Notes: generated by a model from the sequence alone, not told the origin. Shown: positions 1-9,634, counted from the first letter of the stretch. The stretch is 64,000 nucleotides of DNA from JAPLUA01 sp964625855 (GCA_964625855.1 CAZVFC010000017.1:1-64000); one strand, 5' to 3'. Made by a program: numbers and translations.

Positions 1-121
1 TTCCCAGCGATTTCACCCCGCTCGGCCTCGCTGCATTTTTTTGACTCCGCCGTATGTCCGGGGCGTGCGCCACTCTATGAGCTGGCCTGGTGCGGACTTT
101 CAGCGCTAGACTGAAGCCGCA

Positions 122-1726
122 ATGCACTGTTTTCCTCTTGTCCGATTCCTGACATCCGTCCTCGGCCTCGGGGGCATCCTTTCCTGCAGCACTCTGGCGG
201 CGGAAGGTCCGGATACAAATGACGCGCACTGGCAGAACCTTCGCCGGCAAGCCGTTGACCGGCAACGGCGCATCATTTTCAACAACGACGGCAATGAGCC
301 GGTTTACCTGTGCAGATCGGTCAGCAAAGACGAATTGCTCAGTCCTCGCACCCGCGCCCTCGCCGGCACACAGGTTGATTCCATTTTCTACTGCACCTGG
401 AGTTCGGGCTTCTCGTTGTTCACCCACGACACCCGGACGGGTCAAGTCTTCGGCACCCGAGAAGGGCGGTTTACCAACAACCTGGCCCAAGCGTTTCTGG
501 ACCAGGGTATTGATCCGCTTAAGGTCATGGTTGAGTTTGGCCGTCAGCAGGGCCTCGAGGTGTTCTGGTCCATGCGGATGAACGACACGCACGACGGCTC
601 CCGGACGGATTACGGACCGGTCATGTTTCGGGCCAATCGGCTCAAGGTCCAGCATCCCGAGTACCTGATCGGCTCCAGCAATCAACGCCCCCGGCACGGC
701 GTCTGGTCGGCGGTGGATTATGGCTTGCCACAAATCCGTGATCTGGCCTTCGCCTACTGCGAGGAAATCTGCCGCAACTATGACGTGGACGGCATCGAAC
801 TGGACTTCTTTCGGCACGCGTTCTTCTTCCGGTGTTCGGCACACAACCAGCCCTGTGGCACGGCTGAGTTGGATTCCATGACTGCGCTAGTGCGCCGCAT
901 TCGGAACATGGCCGAGGAGCTGGGACGCCGGCGAGGTCGTCCGATTCTGGTAGCCGTCCGCGTGCCCGATTCGGTGGACTACTGCCGGTTCATTGGCCTG
1001 GATTTGGAAAAGTGGCTAAGGGAGGGGCTGACGGACCTGCTGATCGTCACTGGCTACACGCAACTCAATCCCTGGGAATACAGCGTCAGTTTAGGGCATA
1101 AATACGGCGTCAAAGTCTATCCTTCATTGGACGAGCCGCGCGTGCGGGATCCGGAGGCCCAGAAGGCCCGCGCCAGTATCGAAGGTTACCGGGGCCGGGC
1201 TCTGCGGGCATGGGCTGCGGGCATGGATGGAATTTACCTGTTCAACTTCTTCGATCCCAAGAGTCCGCTCTGGCGCGAGTTGGGCGACCCGGAAGCCCTG
1301 CGAGGACTGGACCGCACCTACTTCCTAAGCCCCCGCGGGGTCGGCTCGATGTATGTCCCGCATCAGCAGTTCATCCAGGTGCCGGTCCTGAACCCTGCCA
1401 GTCCCATCCCGCTGTTGCCGGACAAACCCGTCGAGCTTCCCCTGTCACTCGGGGAAGGCCGCCATTCCTCGCAGCCCGCGCTCCTGCGTCTTCGATTCGA
1501 GAATCTCAAGAACCCGGACGCATTGCGTCTCCGCTGGAACCGAAAAGTCTTGCAGAGCAGTCCGAGGAAAAAGGGGGTGTGGGTGGAATACGTCGTCCCG
1601 GTGGGCTGGGTTGAGCCCCAGAACAACATTGTCGAACTGGGCTTGCCGGGACAAAGTGACCGACGAACTTTGTTAACCGACCTTTCTCTAACCCTCGGTC
1701 GTCCAGCGAAGACGCCGGCGCCCTGA
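122..1726 (+). CDS. Secreted TIM-barrel glycosyl-hydrolase-like protein (GHL10-type)
   Basis: A 534-residue protein with an N-terminal export signal (hydrophobic residues about 6-26). The body looks like the glycosyl-hydrolase-like family 10 group of (beta/alpha)8 barrels. The clearest mark is YDVDGIELDFFRH at residues 220-232, the acidic strand-end motif of that group, with a WSMRMND strand near 149-155 and further barrel strands (LLIVTGYTQ, GIYLFNF). A C-terminal beta-rich portion (about 400-534) probably forms an accessory sandwich. Known members are predicted exported carbohydrate-active enzymes with undefined substrates; the catalytic role here is inferred. It stands alone at the left edge, 115 bp upstream of ispF, on the same strand. 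The ATG is the first start that gives a full signal peptide. Confidence 0.7.
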   Translation: MHCFPLVRFLTSVLGLGGILSCSTLAAEGPDTNDAHWQNLRRQAVDRQRRIIFNNDGNEPVYLCRSVSKDELLSPRTRALAGTQVDSIFYCTWSSGFSLFTHDTRTGQVFGTREGRFTNNLAQAFLDQGIDPLKVMVEFGRQQGLEVFWSMRMNDTHDGSRTDYGPVMFRANRLKVQHPEYLIGSSNQRPRHGVWSAVDYGLPQIRDLAFAYCEEICRNYDVDGIELDFFRHAFFFRCSAHNQPCGTAELDSMTALVRRIRNMAEELGRRRGRPILVAVRVPDSVDYCRFIGLDLEKWLREGLTDLLIVTGYTQLNPWEYSVSLGHKYGVKVYPSLDEPRVRDPEAQKARASIEGYRGRALRAWAAGMDGIYLFNFFDPKSPLWRELGDPEALRGLDRTYFLSPRGVGSMYVPHQQFIQVPVLNPASPIPLLPDKPVELPLSLGEGRHSSQPALLRLRFENLKNPDALRLRWNRKVLQSSPRKKGVWVEYVVPVGWVEPQNNIVELGLPGQSDRRTLLTDLSLTLGRPAKTPAP

Positions 1727-1841
1727 GCCCACCTTCACGCCTGCGTCAACGGCACCCCGGACCGAGATTGCGGAGCGGGCGTAGCGCAACCGGATGCGAA
1801 AACTCTTGGTCGAGGCGGCGCTGGATTCTATAGTCTCCCGC

Positions 1842-2318
1842 ATGGTCCATGTTGGCATCGGTTACGACGTTCACGCGCTGGTTGCGGGACGGAAGCTTAT
1901 CCTGGGCGGCGTGGAGATTCCCCACGTCAAAGGTCTGGACGGGCATTCGGACGCCGACGTGTTGATGCACGCGATCTGCGATGCCGTTCTGGGCGCGCTG
2001 GGTGAGGCGGACATCGGCCACTTCTTTCCGAACACCGACCCGCGCTGGAAAGGCGCCCCAAGTCGCGTGTTTTTGGCGGAAGCCGCCCGGCTGGTTGCGG
2101 TACGCGGAGGCAAAATCATCAACGTGGATGCCACGGTCATTGCCCAGGCACCCAAGATCTTCCCGCACATTCAGGAAATGAAGTCAAAGATCGCGGCGGC
2201 CCTGAGCCTGAACCCGAAGCAAATCGGGATCAAGGCCACCACCAATGAGCGCCTCGGCTTCGTTGGGCGGGAGGAAGGCATCGCCGCTATGGCCGTGTCC
2301 GCGGTTAACCTGCCGTAG
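1842..2318 (+). CDS. ispF: 2-C-methyl-D-erythritol 2,4-cyclodiphosphate synthase
   Basis: IspF (158 aa) closes CDP-methylerythritol 2-phosphate to the cyclic diphosphate with release of CMP in the cytosolic non-mevalonate isoprenoid pathway. The metal site is visible: GYDVH supplies Asp9 and His11, and the segment GHSDADVLMHAICDAVLG supplies His43. The C-terminal KATTNERLGFVGREEG is the family signature. An in-frame start 48 bp upstream would add 16 residues with no family counterpart, so I chose ATG 1842, where the protein begins MVHVGIGYDVH at normal length. It opens a tight same-strand run with the next four genes. No other pathway gene is in the window. Confidence 0.95.
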   Translation: MVHVGIGYDVHALVAGRKLILGGVEIPHVKGLDGHSDADVLMHAICDAVLGALGEADIGHFFPNTDPRWKGAPSRVFLAEAARLVAVRGGKIINVDATVIAQAPKIFPHIQEMKSKIAAALSLNPKQIGIKATTNERLGFVGREEGIAAMAVSAVNLP

Positions 2319-2332
2319 CGTCGCTGCCACCC

Positions 2333-2605
2333 ATGGCCAAGGCCGAAATCAGTTGGAGACGAGTAACTCCGGACGGGGTCCGACTCCAGGTCTATGCCCG
2401 GCACGTCGGCCGCGACTGGCGGTTCTTCGCGCGAGAACGCCGCTACGAGCGGTGGCAGGCTGTTGACGACCCGCCGCTGGAGGATTGGCTGGCGCTGCTG
2501 GACTCGGTTCAGCGCCGCATCAATCGCCGCCTCCTTCGGCCGGAAGAAGAGGCGCGCGTGAAGAAGATTATCGTGGAGCGCTATCCGGAAACGAAGTTCG
2601 ACTGA
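2333..2605 (+). CDS. Small conserved-looking hypothetical protein
   Basis: A 90-residue, charged, soluble protein starting 14 bp after the ispF stop, so probably co-transcribed. It is rich in Arg, Trp and acidic residues (SWRRVTPDGVRLQVYARHVG; EDWLALLDSVQRRI), has no membrane segment and no signal peptide. The C-terminal half looks helical. I do not recognise the family and assign no function. Position between ispF and an amidotransferase, codon use like its neighbours, and lack of a competing frame support a real gene. Confidence 0.65.
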   Translation: MAKAEISWRRVTPDGVRLQVYARHVGRDWRFFARERRYERWQAVDDPPLEDWLALLDSVQRRINRRLLRPEEEARVKKIIVERYPETKFD

Positions 2606-2677
2606 AGCAGAACCATAGCGCCCGCCCCCCGAGTTTCCCGCTGACAGGGAACGGTGGCGGTCCTATGATGCCCGCAG

Positions 2678-3454
2678 ATGACCAAACCACCGCTGATTCT
2701 GATTTCGCCGGGCATTGAAAGAAAGGGCGATGAATTCGGCGACCTGGCGACCAGCCTTTCGGAAACCTACCAGCAGGCGCTGATGGGCACCGGTGCGATC
2801 CCCATCGCCCTGCCAGCCACGCTCTCGCGCGAGCTGATTGCCGAGTGCGTCCGCCGCTGTGACGGTGTTCTGCTGACCGGCGGCGACGACGTGGATCCGC
2901 GCCTTTACGCGAGGAGGCTGCCGGCGAGTTTGCGGCGGACGGTCAAGGTGACGCCCGACGGCGGTGAGCGCGATTTGCGGGAACTGCTGCTGATTGACGA
3001 GGTGTTTCGACAGCGAAAACCGTTGCTGGCGATTTGCCGGGGCCATCAAATCCTGAATGTGGCCTTGGGAGGCAGCCTGATTGTGGACATTTGCCGCCAA
3101 AAGCCAAACACCCTCAACCACCGGCAGATGGACAAACGCAGTGAAGTCGTCCATCAAGCGTTGTTGACAGAAACCGGCATACTCGCCAAGATAACGGGCA
3201 GAAAGCTCTTGGGCGTGAATAGCACGCACCATCAGGCGGTCGGGCGAGTCGCCGCGGCCCTGCAAGTCATTGCCTGGAGCAATGACGGCATCGTAGAGAG
3301 TATGCAGCTAAGACCGAATTCTGTCCGTGTGTTGCCGTTTCTGTTGAGCATCCAATTTCACCCGGAGCGGCTGGCGGATCGTTACCCGGAACATCGGGCC
3401 ATATTCATGGCATTTACGCAGGCCTGTGTGCTGCATCGCGAAAAGAAACTATGA
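2678..3454 (+). CDS. Class I glutamine-amidotransferase-like hydrolase (peptidase C26, PuuD-like)
   Basis: A 258-residue cytosolic protein of the gamma-glutamyl-GABA hydrolase family, which cleaves gamma-glutamyl amide bonds (PuuD acts in putrescine breakdown). The nucleophile elbow AICRGHQILN places the catalytic Cys at residue 120, the family signature LLTGGDDVDPRLY lies at 66-78, and QFHPE supplies His228 and Glu230 of the triad. The stop overlaps the start of the NtrC-type regulator downstream by four bases (ATGA), so the two are translationally coupled. No other putrescine gene is nearby, so the true substrate is open. The function as a C26 hydrolase is well supported, the PuuD assignment less so. 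Confidence 0.85.
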   Translation: MTKPPLILISPGIERKGDEFGDLATSLSETYQQALMGTGAIPIALPATLSRELIAECVRRCDGVLLTGGDDVDPRLYARRLPASLRRTVKVTPDGGERDLRELLLIDEVFRQRKPLLAICRGHQILNVALGGSLIVDICRQKPNTLNHRQMDKRSEVVHQALLTETGILAKITGRKLLGVNSTHHQAVGRVAAALQVIAWSNDGIVESMQLRPNSVRVLPFLLSIQFHPERLADRYPEHRAIFMAFTQACVLHREKKL

Positions 3455-4812
3455 AGGGCAAAATTCTAGTGGTGGATGATGAACAACTCATCCGCGAGCA
3501 AATCCGAGCCGTGCTGGAGGCGCACGATTACCAGGTGCTGGAAGCCGACGGCACCCAGGCTCTGAAGAACGCCTTGCAGGGGCCGCAGCCGGACGTAGTG
3601 GTGCTCGATGTCAGGCTTGACCCCGGCATTGAAGATGACCGGGGCGGCTTGGACATGCTCCCCCAACTCAAGAAGCGGTGGCCCGAAACGGAGGCGATTG
3701 TTCTCACCGGCCGAGGCTCAGTGGAAATGGCGGTGGAAGCCGGCCGGCTCGGGGCCTACAACTTCCTGTCCAAGCCCTTTCAATCCGAGAAGCTCCTGGC
3801 AGACGTGAATAACGCCCGCGAGCGGCGCCAGCAGACCGAAGAAACCAGCTTGCTCCGCCGGGCCCTGGAAACCATGAGCGGGACCGCCACGCCGGTCTTC
3901 CAGAGCGCTGCCATGCGCGAGGTAGTCCGCACCGTCGAGCGCATCGCCGCGAGCGACGTGACCGTCCTGATCACCGGTGAGAGCGGAACCGGCAAGGAAG
4001 TCATCGCTGATTTGATCCATGCTTTCAGCCCGCGCAGCAAGGGCCGGATCATCAAGATCAATTGCGCCGCCCTGCCGCGGGAGCTGATCGAAAGCGAGCT
4101 GTTCGGCTCGGTCAAGGGCGCCTTCACCGGCGCGCACAGCGACCGCGAAGGATTGTTTCGCCAGGCCGAGGACGGCACGCTGTTGCTGGACGAAATTTCT
4201 GAGATGCCGGTGGACACGCAGAGCAAACTGCTGCGCGTGCTCCAGGACCAGGAAGTCCGGCCGGTCGGTGGCAAGACCAGCTACAAGACCAACTGCCGCC
4301 TGCTCGCCGCCACCAATCGCAAGACGGAGGAGGCCATCCGGGAAGGCAAGCTGCGCGAGGACCTCTTTTACCGGATCAGCACCATTTCGGTGCATCTGCC
4401 ACCGCTGCGTGAGCGACGCGAGGACATCCTGCCGCTGGCCAACTCGTTCTTGAAGCGGTTCGCGGCCCAGGCCAATCGGGTCATCAAGGGCTTCACGCCG
4501 GATGCAGCCGAGCGGTTATCCACCTTCGATTGGCCGGGCAATGTGCGTCAGTTGCAGAACGAGGTCCAACGCGCTGTGCTCTTGTCCGAAGGCGACGAGG
4601 TGGGGCCGAACGACCTGTCCATCAGCAGAGCAAAGGTTCCCGGCGAGGAATCGTCAGACACTAACTTCACACTGCTGGAGGGCGTCGAGCGCAACGCGAT
4701 CGTCACGATGCTCAGGGAAACCGGTGGCAACAAACTCGAGACCGCCAAACGGCTCGGCATCGGGCGCCAGACGCTCTACAACAAGATCAAAGCGTACGGG
4801 ATTGAAGTCTAA
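3451..4812 (+). CDS. Sigma-54-dependent NtrC-family response regulator
   Basis: A 453-residue three-domain activator. An N-terminal receiver (about 1-125) carries VVDDE and the predicted phospho-acceptor Asp53 in VLDVRLD. The central AAA+ domain has Walker A GESGTGKE, the sigma-54 contact loop GAFTGA and Walker B LLLDEIS. The C-terminal Fis-type helix-turn-helix contains NKLETAKRLGIGRQTLYNK. It should remodel RNA polymerase-sigma54 at -24/-12 promoters after phosphorylation. The start overlaps the amidotransferase stop and the stop overlaps the next receiver gene by one base. No histidine kinase is encoded beside it, so the input is unknown. Confidence 0.92.
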   Translation: MKGKILVVDDEQLIREQIRAVLEAHDYQVLEADGTQALKNALQGPQPDVVVLDVRLDPGIEDDRGGLDMLPQLKKRWPETEAIVLTGRGSVEMAVEAGRLGAYNFLSKPFQSEKLLADVNNARERRQQTEETSLLRRALETMSGTATPVFQSAAMREVVRTVERIAASDVTVLITGESGTGKEVIADLIHAFSPRSKGRIIKINCAALPRELIESELFGSVKGAFTGAHSDREGLFRQAEDGTLLLDEISEMPVDTQSKLLRVLQDQEVRPVGGKTSYKTNCRLLAATNRKTEEAIREGKLREDLFYRISTISVHLPPLRERREDILPLANSFLKRFAAQANRVIKGFTPDAAERLSTFDWPGNVRQLQNEVQRAVLLSEGDEVGPNDLSISRAKVPGEESSDTNFTLLEGVERNAIVTMLRETGGNKLETAKRLGIGRQTLYNKIKAYGIEV

Positions 4813-5270
4813 TGTCTTCGCGGAGCGCAGATGCCTTCGGACGTTCCCTCAGGGGCAAAGTCCTCATTGTGGATGATCAGGAGGGCATAAGAGACCTCCT
4901 GAAGATGGTCTTGGAGAACCATTATCAGGTTGCGGAGGCTGACAGCGGCGCGGCGCTGCATCAGGCGCTGAACGATGACCCACCGGACGTGGTCCTCCTG
5001 GACCTGACGCTGCCCGACGCCAACGGCCTCGGCCTGCTGCCCGCTATCAAGCAGAGGTGGCCGGAAACGGAAGTCATTGTCCTGACCGGGGCGACTCCCG
5101 GCAGCGAGACAAGGCTTTGGGCAGCGGAGGCCGCGAACCTCGGCGCTTTCGGCCTGCTTTCCAAATCGGCGGAGTTCAATTGCCAGGAACTCCTCTCCGG
5201 CGTCAATAATGCCATGGAACGTCGGTTTCAGGCCCCCGGGGCAAATAACTTCCTGCCGCCGCAACCCTGA
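4812..5270 (+). CDS. Stand-alone receiver-domain response regulator
   Basis: A 152-residue protein consisting of one CheY-like receiver with short tails. It shows IVDDQ at the N-terminal acidic pocket, predicted phospho-acceptor Asp64 in VLLDLTLPD, a conserved Thr in VIVLTGATP and Lys in GLLSKSAE. There is no output domain. The ATG overlaps the stop of the upstream sigma-54 regulator by one base, so both products are made together. It may serve as a phosphate relay or sink partner for that regulator. That role is inferred from position. Confidence 0.85.
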   Translation: MSSRSADAFGRSLRGKVLIVDDQEGIRDLLKMVLENHYQVAEADSGAALHQALNDDPPDVVLLDLTLPDANGLGLLPAIKQRWPETEVIVLTGATPGSETRLWAAEAANLGAFGLLSKSAEFNCQELLSGVNNAMERRFQAPGANNFLPPQP

Positions 5271-5338
5271 GCGGCGGGCTTTGAGACGTTACGAGCGCCT
5301 AACTAAATGGGCGCTTCCCACGTACACGACATCGCGTT

Positions 5339-6259
5339 TTACGGTTGCCCGCTCAGGTATCTCGCAATCCCGTCCCTAAACAGGGTCGGATTCAAGCCGA
5401 ACAGTTCATTAGCCGGCTGCGGATTCCCGGTGTTCCCCTCCTGCAACATGATAAGCTGGTCGCGATTCAGCGGGGGCGGCCTTCCGAGCAGGCGACCCCA
5501 GACGAATTCCAGGAACGCTGCCTGACAGCGGGCCACGCCCAGGGGCACTGGCAGCTTCCACCGCTTCCGGCCCAGCACCGCCTGAATGTGGTCCAGGATT
5601 TCCGGGAGCGTCAATGCTTCGGTGCCGCACAAGTCATACGCCTGACCGATGGACTTCGGTTCCCCGAGCGCTCGTGCAAACGCGGCGCCTACTGCCTCGA
5701 CCGGAACCGGCTGGAACCTCGCGTGGGCGCTGCCCATCACCGGCACCACCGGCGAGAGCCGGGTAATCCGCGCGAACAGCCGCACGAATTCATCCTGCGG
5801 CCCGTAGATGAGCGAGGGCCGGAAGATGGTAAACTCGAGCCTGCTTCGGCGGACGATCTCCTCCGCCGCCCACTTGGACTGGTGATAACGCGACGCTGCG
5901 TTGGGCCGCGTGCCCAGGGCGCTCATGTGAATCCATCGTTTGACGCCGGCCTGCTGGGCCGCTATCACGACATTGCGCGTGCCTTCCGTGTGAACGCGCT
6001 CGAAGGTGTTCTTGCCCGCCTCGCTGATAATGCCTACCAGGTGAATCACAGCCGTTACGTCGGCCAGTCCTCCCGCCAGCGTTGCCGCGTCGAGTATGTT
6101 GCCCGCGTGGACCTCAGCCCCATAACGCGCAACAAGCTCCTGCACCGGAGCTGACTCGGGGTCGCGGGCAAGAATGCGGATCTTGTACCCGGCTTCATGA
6201 ACCTGCCTGGCTACTTCCTGGCCGACAAAGCCAGTGGCCCCGGTAACAAAGACTCTCAT
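5339..6259 (-). CDS. NAD(P)-dependent epimerase/dehydratase, complex I NDUFA9-like
   Basis: A 306-residue extended short-chain dehydrogenase. The Rossmann glycine motif TGATGFVG is at residues 6-13 and YHQSK supplies the Tyr-xxx-Lys pair. The downstream pattern (RPSLIYGPQDEF, VPVEAVGAAFARAL) fits the atypical group that includes the 39-kDa complex I assembly subunit and bacterial NAD-binding relatives. A longer frame starting at 6310 adds 17 residues before the Rossmann strand. ATG 6259 begins MRVFVTGATG directly and is preferred. It follows the M3 peptidase on the same strand by about 65 bp. The substrate is not known. Confidence 0.8.
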   Translation of the reverse strand: MRVFVTGATGFVGQEVARQVHEAGYKIRILARDPESAPVQELVARYGAEVHAGNILDAATLAGGLADVTAVIHLVGIISEAGKNTFERVHTEGTRNVVIAAQQAGVKRWIHMSALGTRPNAASRYHQSKWAAEEIVRRSRLEFTIFRPSLIYGPQDEFVRLFARITRLSPVVPVMGSAHARFQPVPVEAVGAAFARALGEPKSIGQAYDLCGTEALTLPEILDHIQAVLGRKRWKLPVPLGVARCQAAFLEFVWGRLLGRPPPLNRDQLIMLQEGNTGNPQPANELFGLNPTLFRDGIARYLSGQP

Positions 6260-6324
6260 ACATGCAATGCTGCAACCCGACGACGGAACCAAGGGCCCAT
6301 GCGGGTTCATAATCCGGGCCTACT

Positions 6325-8067
6325 TCACTCCGCCACTTCCTCCAGTCGTTTGAGTTCTTCCCGGACGCTCTTCACCAACGGCGCGATGGTTTCCCGGCTG
6401 AAGTCAAGCTTGCACCCGGCGGCGGCGAACAGCTCCGGCAGCGGCCGTGAGCCCCCGAGCCCAAGCGCCTGCCGGTAAGCATGCAGCGCGCCCGCCCTGT
6501 CCAGGCGCGAATTGGCCCAGACCTGCAGCGCGCCGAGCTGGGCAATCCCATATTCAATGTAATAGAAGGGATGGGTGAAGATATGCAACTGGCGGTGCCA
6601 GAGATTGGCCCTCGCCGCCTCCTGTCCGCGCCAGTCCACGTCCCCGCCGAAACGCGCCACCAGTTCCAGCCAGGCTGTGGTTCGCTCCGCCCGCGTGTGT
6701 TCCGGATGCGTGTAGATCCAATGCTGGAATGCATCCACGGTGGCAATCCAGGGGAATATGTTCACAATCCCCTCGAGGTGCGTCCGCCGCGCCCGGTTGG
6801 CGTCCGGCGCGGCGTAGAAGCGCTCGAGGAACTCGTTCCCCAGTAATTCCATGCTCATCGAGGCCACCTCGCAGAACTCGATCGGCGCGCTGCGATAGGC
6901 GAACAGATCCTCTTCGCGTGTCGCGAGGGCATGGAACGCGTGCCCCGCCTCGTGGAGCAGGGTCTCGACGTCGCGCTGCAGGCCCACGGCGTTCATGAAG
7001 ATAAACGGCGTGCGCGCTTCGGCCAGCGTGGCCTGGTAGCCGCCGGGGGCTTTGCCCTTGCGGTTGGCCAGGTCGAGCAACCGCAGCCGGCGCATCTCGC
7101 GGTATCCATCCGCCAGGTGCGCATCCAGATCGTCAAGGATTGCCTGTGTCCGCCCGACCATTTGTTCCACCTCCTCGAATGGCCGCAGCGGCGGGCGGCC
7201 CCGGGGATCCACGGCAAGGTCCCATGGCTTGAGCCGGTCCAGGCCAAGCTGGCGCCGGCGCTGGGCCTGCAGCTCGCGCACAACGGGCATGATTTCCGCC
7301 TCCACCGCGGCATGGAACTGCAGACAGGCCTCGGGCGTATAGTCAAACCGGCCCAGCTTGCGGAACGCGAAGTCCCGGTAGCTGCTGAATCCGGCGTTGC
7401 GGGCGATCCGGTTACGTAGTTCCACCAGCCGGTCGAAAAGCCGGTCAAATTGCTCGGCCTCCCGCAGGCGCCGGTTGGTCACCAGTTCCCAGCTTTCCTG
7501 CCGCAGGGGGCGGTCGGGCTCCTCCTGGTAACGGCCCATCTGCACCAGCGTCTGCTCCTGGCCGCGAAACTGGACCGTCAATGACCCGCTCAGCTTCTGA
7601 TACTCCTGGCCCAGCTTGGTCTCCTCAGTCTCCAGCGGCACATTCTCCTGCCGGAACAACTCCACCTGGACCTTGGTGTCGCGGTCGAAAACCAGGTAAC
7701 GCTCCCGCGGCAGCTTCTCCCGCAAAGGATGTGCCACGTAAGCCTTCGCCAGCCTGAACTGCCGGGGCTTGATCTGCGGCTCGATCTTCTCGACGAAATG
7801 CAGGTAGGCCTTCTCCGCCTCGGCATTGTCGGTGTGGCACGTCATGGCGATGTAACGCTTCGATGACTCCTCATCCAGCGCCGCGCTCAGTTCGCTCCAA
7901 TCCAGCAACCAGCGCTCCAGATCAGCCGGGCCGGCGCACTCCGCCGCGCGGGTGTCCAGTTGATCAAACAGCGGCGCAATCCGGCCCCAGTCGCCCAGGT
8001 CGAGCCCGGGCGGCACAAAACGCCGGGGCTTATGCGCAGGTAAATTGGCAAATGGCAGCAAGTCCAT
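6325..8067 (-). CDS. M3-family oligoendopeptidase (PepF-like)
   Basis: A 580-residue zinc metallopeptidase of family M3, cutting short peptides in the cytosol. The zinc motif is TLLHEAGHAFHAL (HExxH), and the third ligand Glu lies about 25 residues on in IEFCEVASMSMELL, as in PepF and thimet-type enzymes. The long helical N-terminal half (LYFHVEKIEPQIK-like and YQEEPDRPLRQESWELV) matches the substrate channel of the family, and length is normal. ATG 8067 (MDLLPFANLP) is preferred over an in-frame start 18 bp upstream. It is divergent from the ROK-like gene at 8231. Confidence 0.9.
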   Translation of the reverse strand: MDLLPFANLPAHKPRRFVPPGLDLGDWGRIAPLFDQLDTRAAECAGPADLERWLLDWSELSAALDEESSKRYIAMTCHTDNAEAEKAYLHFVEKIEPQIKPRQFRLAKAYVAHPLREKLPRERYLVFDRDTKVQVELFRQENVPLETEETKLGQEYQKLSGSLTVQFRGQEQTLVQMGRYQEEPDRPLRQESWELVTNRRLREAEQFDRLFDRLVELRNRIARNAGFSSYRDFAFRKLGRFDYTPEACLQFHAAVEAEIMPVVRELQAQRRRQLGLDRLKPWDLAVDPRGRPPLRPFEEVEQMVGRTQAILDDLDAHLADGYREMRRLRLLDLANRKGKAPGGYQATLAEARTPFIFMNAVGLQRDVETLLHEAGHAFHALATREEDLFAYRSAPIEFCEVASMSMELLGNEFLERFYAAPDANRARRTHLEGIVNIFPWIATVDAFQHWIYTHPEHTRAERTTAWLELVARFGGDVDWRGQEAARANLWHRQLHIFTHPFYYIEYGIAQLGALQVWANSRLDRAGALHAYRQALGLGGSRPLPELFAAAGCKLDFSRETIAPLVKSVREELKRLEEVAE

Positions 8068-8230
8068 GCGTCGAAGATACCCCAATATGCGGCAGGGGAA
8101 ACGGGAATTTCCGACTCGCGCCAGCCACTGTCAGCCTGGAAGGCAGCCCAATCCAAGACGGGACCATGTGCAACGCCCTTGGTCCTGACTTGCGCCCGGT
8201 GCCCGTCTGAATTACAACACTTCCTGCGAA

Positions 8231-9634
8231 ATGAATACTAATAACGGACTTTCTCTACTGGCGCCGCGAGTGACGCCCGTGTTGGACCCTGCGTTTCGGC
8301 CTGCCGTTTTGGCCAATCGCGCCTTCCGGGCGATGGCGCGGGCCGCAGCGGGCGCCCCGACGGTCCGGCTGGCGCTGGAACAGACCGACGGCTCCGCCTC
8401 GCACTTCACCACCCAGATTCTGCCGGACAGCCACCCGCAGGCGGCGGGCAATTTCACTTACCTGGAGCGCATCGCCAAGTTTCTGCTCTGGTCACGCGGC
8501 GGGTTCCGCATTCACTTCGACGGGCCGGCGCCCCTGGCGGTCAAGCTGGCGGCGCATTACCGCGAAACACCCACCGGCAAGTTCGACTCGAACCTCGTGG
8601 GCGAGCGCATGTTCGACCACCCCATCGAAGTGGTGCACACGGCGAACCTGCCCCCGGAGCGCCGCAGCGCCACCTCGCTGGGCCGGCACCTGGATGGCTG
8701 CCGCATCGGCTTCGACCTTGGCGGCAGCGATCGCAAAGTGGCCGCCGTCGTGGACGGCAAGGTGGTGTTTAGCGACGAGACAGTGTGGGACCCCTATTTC
8801 CAGCCCGACCCGCAGTATCACTACGACGGCATCATGGACTCGCTGAAGAAGGCCGCCGCTCATCTGCCGCGGGTGGATGCCATCGGCGGAAGCGCGGCGG
8901 GGGTTTACGTGAACAACCGCGTCAAGGTCGCCTCGCTCTTCCGCGGTGTGCCGCCCGACGTGTTCAACAAGCGCGTGCGGGATTTGTTCCTCGATATCCG
9001 CAAGGCCTGGAACAACATCCCGCTGGAGGTCGTCAACGACGGCGAGGTCACCGCCCTGGCCGGCTCGATGTCGCTGGGCAAGAACCGCATCCTGGGCATT
9101 TCGCTGGGCACGAGCACCGCCGGCGGCTACGTCAACGCCGAGGGCAATATCACTTCCTGGCTCAACGAGCTGGCCTTTGTGCCCGTTGACCTCAACCCCG
9201 CTGCCCCTGCGGACGAGTGGTCCGGCGATTATGGCTGCGACGTGCAGTATTTCTCGCAGCAATGCGTCGGACGCCTGCTGGCGCCCGCGGGCATCGAAGT
9301 GGATGCCAAGATGCCGTTGCCCGAGAAGCTCAAGCACGTGCAGAAGCTGATGGACCAGGGCGATTACCGCGCTCACAAGATCTACGAGACTATCGGCACC
9401 TATCTCGGCTACGCCGTCGCGAACTTCACCGACTTCTACGACCTGGAGAACGTGCTGATCCTGGGCCGGGTCACGTCCGGACCGGGCGGCGACGTCATCA
9501 TTGCCGGAGCCAAGGAAGTCCTGAAGGTCGAGTTCCCCGAACTGACCAGCAAGATCGCCTTCCATATCCCCGATGAGAAAGAGAAGCGTCACGGCCAGGC
9601 GGTTGCCGCCGCCAGCCTCCCGAAGGTGGGGTAA
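8231..9634 (+). CDS. ROK-like/actin-fold sugar kinase-like protein
   Basis: A 467-residue protein whose residues from about 155 onward are an ASKHA fold: DLGGSDRKVAAVVDGK is the phosphate-1 loop, AIGGSAAGVYVNN and LEVVNDGEVTALAG are the ROK-like central motifs, and GISLGTSTAGGYV is the phosphate-2 loop. The first 150 residues are an extra domain that I do not recognise. ROK proteins phosphorylate hexoses or act as repressors; no helix-turn-helix is seen here, so a kinase role is more likely. A PIG-L deacetylase follows after 132 bp, which suggests amino-sugar metabolism. That link is inference. Confidence 0.75.
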   Translation: MNTNNGLSLLAPRVTPVLDPAFRPAVLANRAFRAMARAAAGAPTVRLALEQTDGSASHFTTQILPDSHPQAAGNFTYLERIAKFLLWSRGGFRIHFDGPAPLAVKLAAHYRETPTGKFDSNLVGERMFDHPIEVVHTANLPPERRSATSLGRHLDGCRIGFDLGGSDRKVAAVVDGKVVFSDETVWDPYFQPDPQYHYDGIMDSLKKAAAHLPRVDAIGGSAAGVYVNNRVKVASLFRGVPPDVFNKRVRDLFLDIRKAWNNIPLEVVNDGEVTALAGSMSLGKNRILGISLGTSTAGGYVNAEGNITSWLNELAFVPVDLNPAAPADEWSGDYGCDVQYFSQQCVGRLLAPAGIEVDAKMPLPEKLKHVQKLMDQGDYRAHKIYETIGTYLGYAVANFTDFYDLENVLILGRVTSGPGGDVIIAGAKEVLKVEFPELTSKIAFHIPDEKEKRHGQAVAAASLPKVG

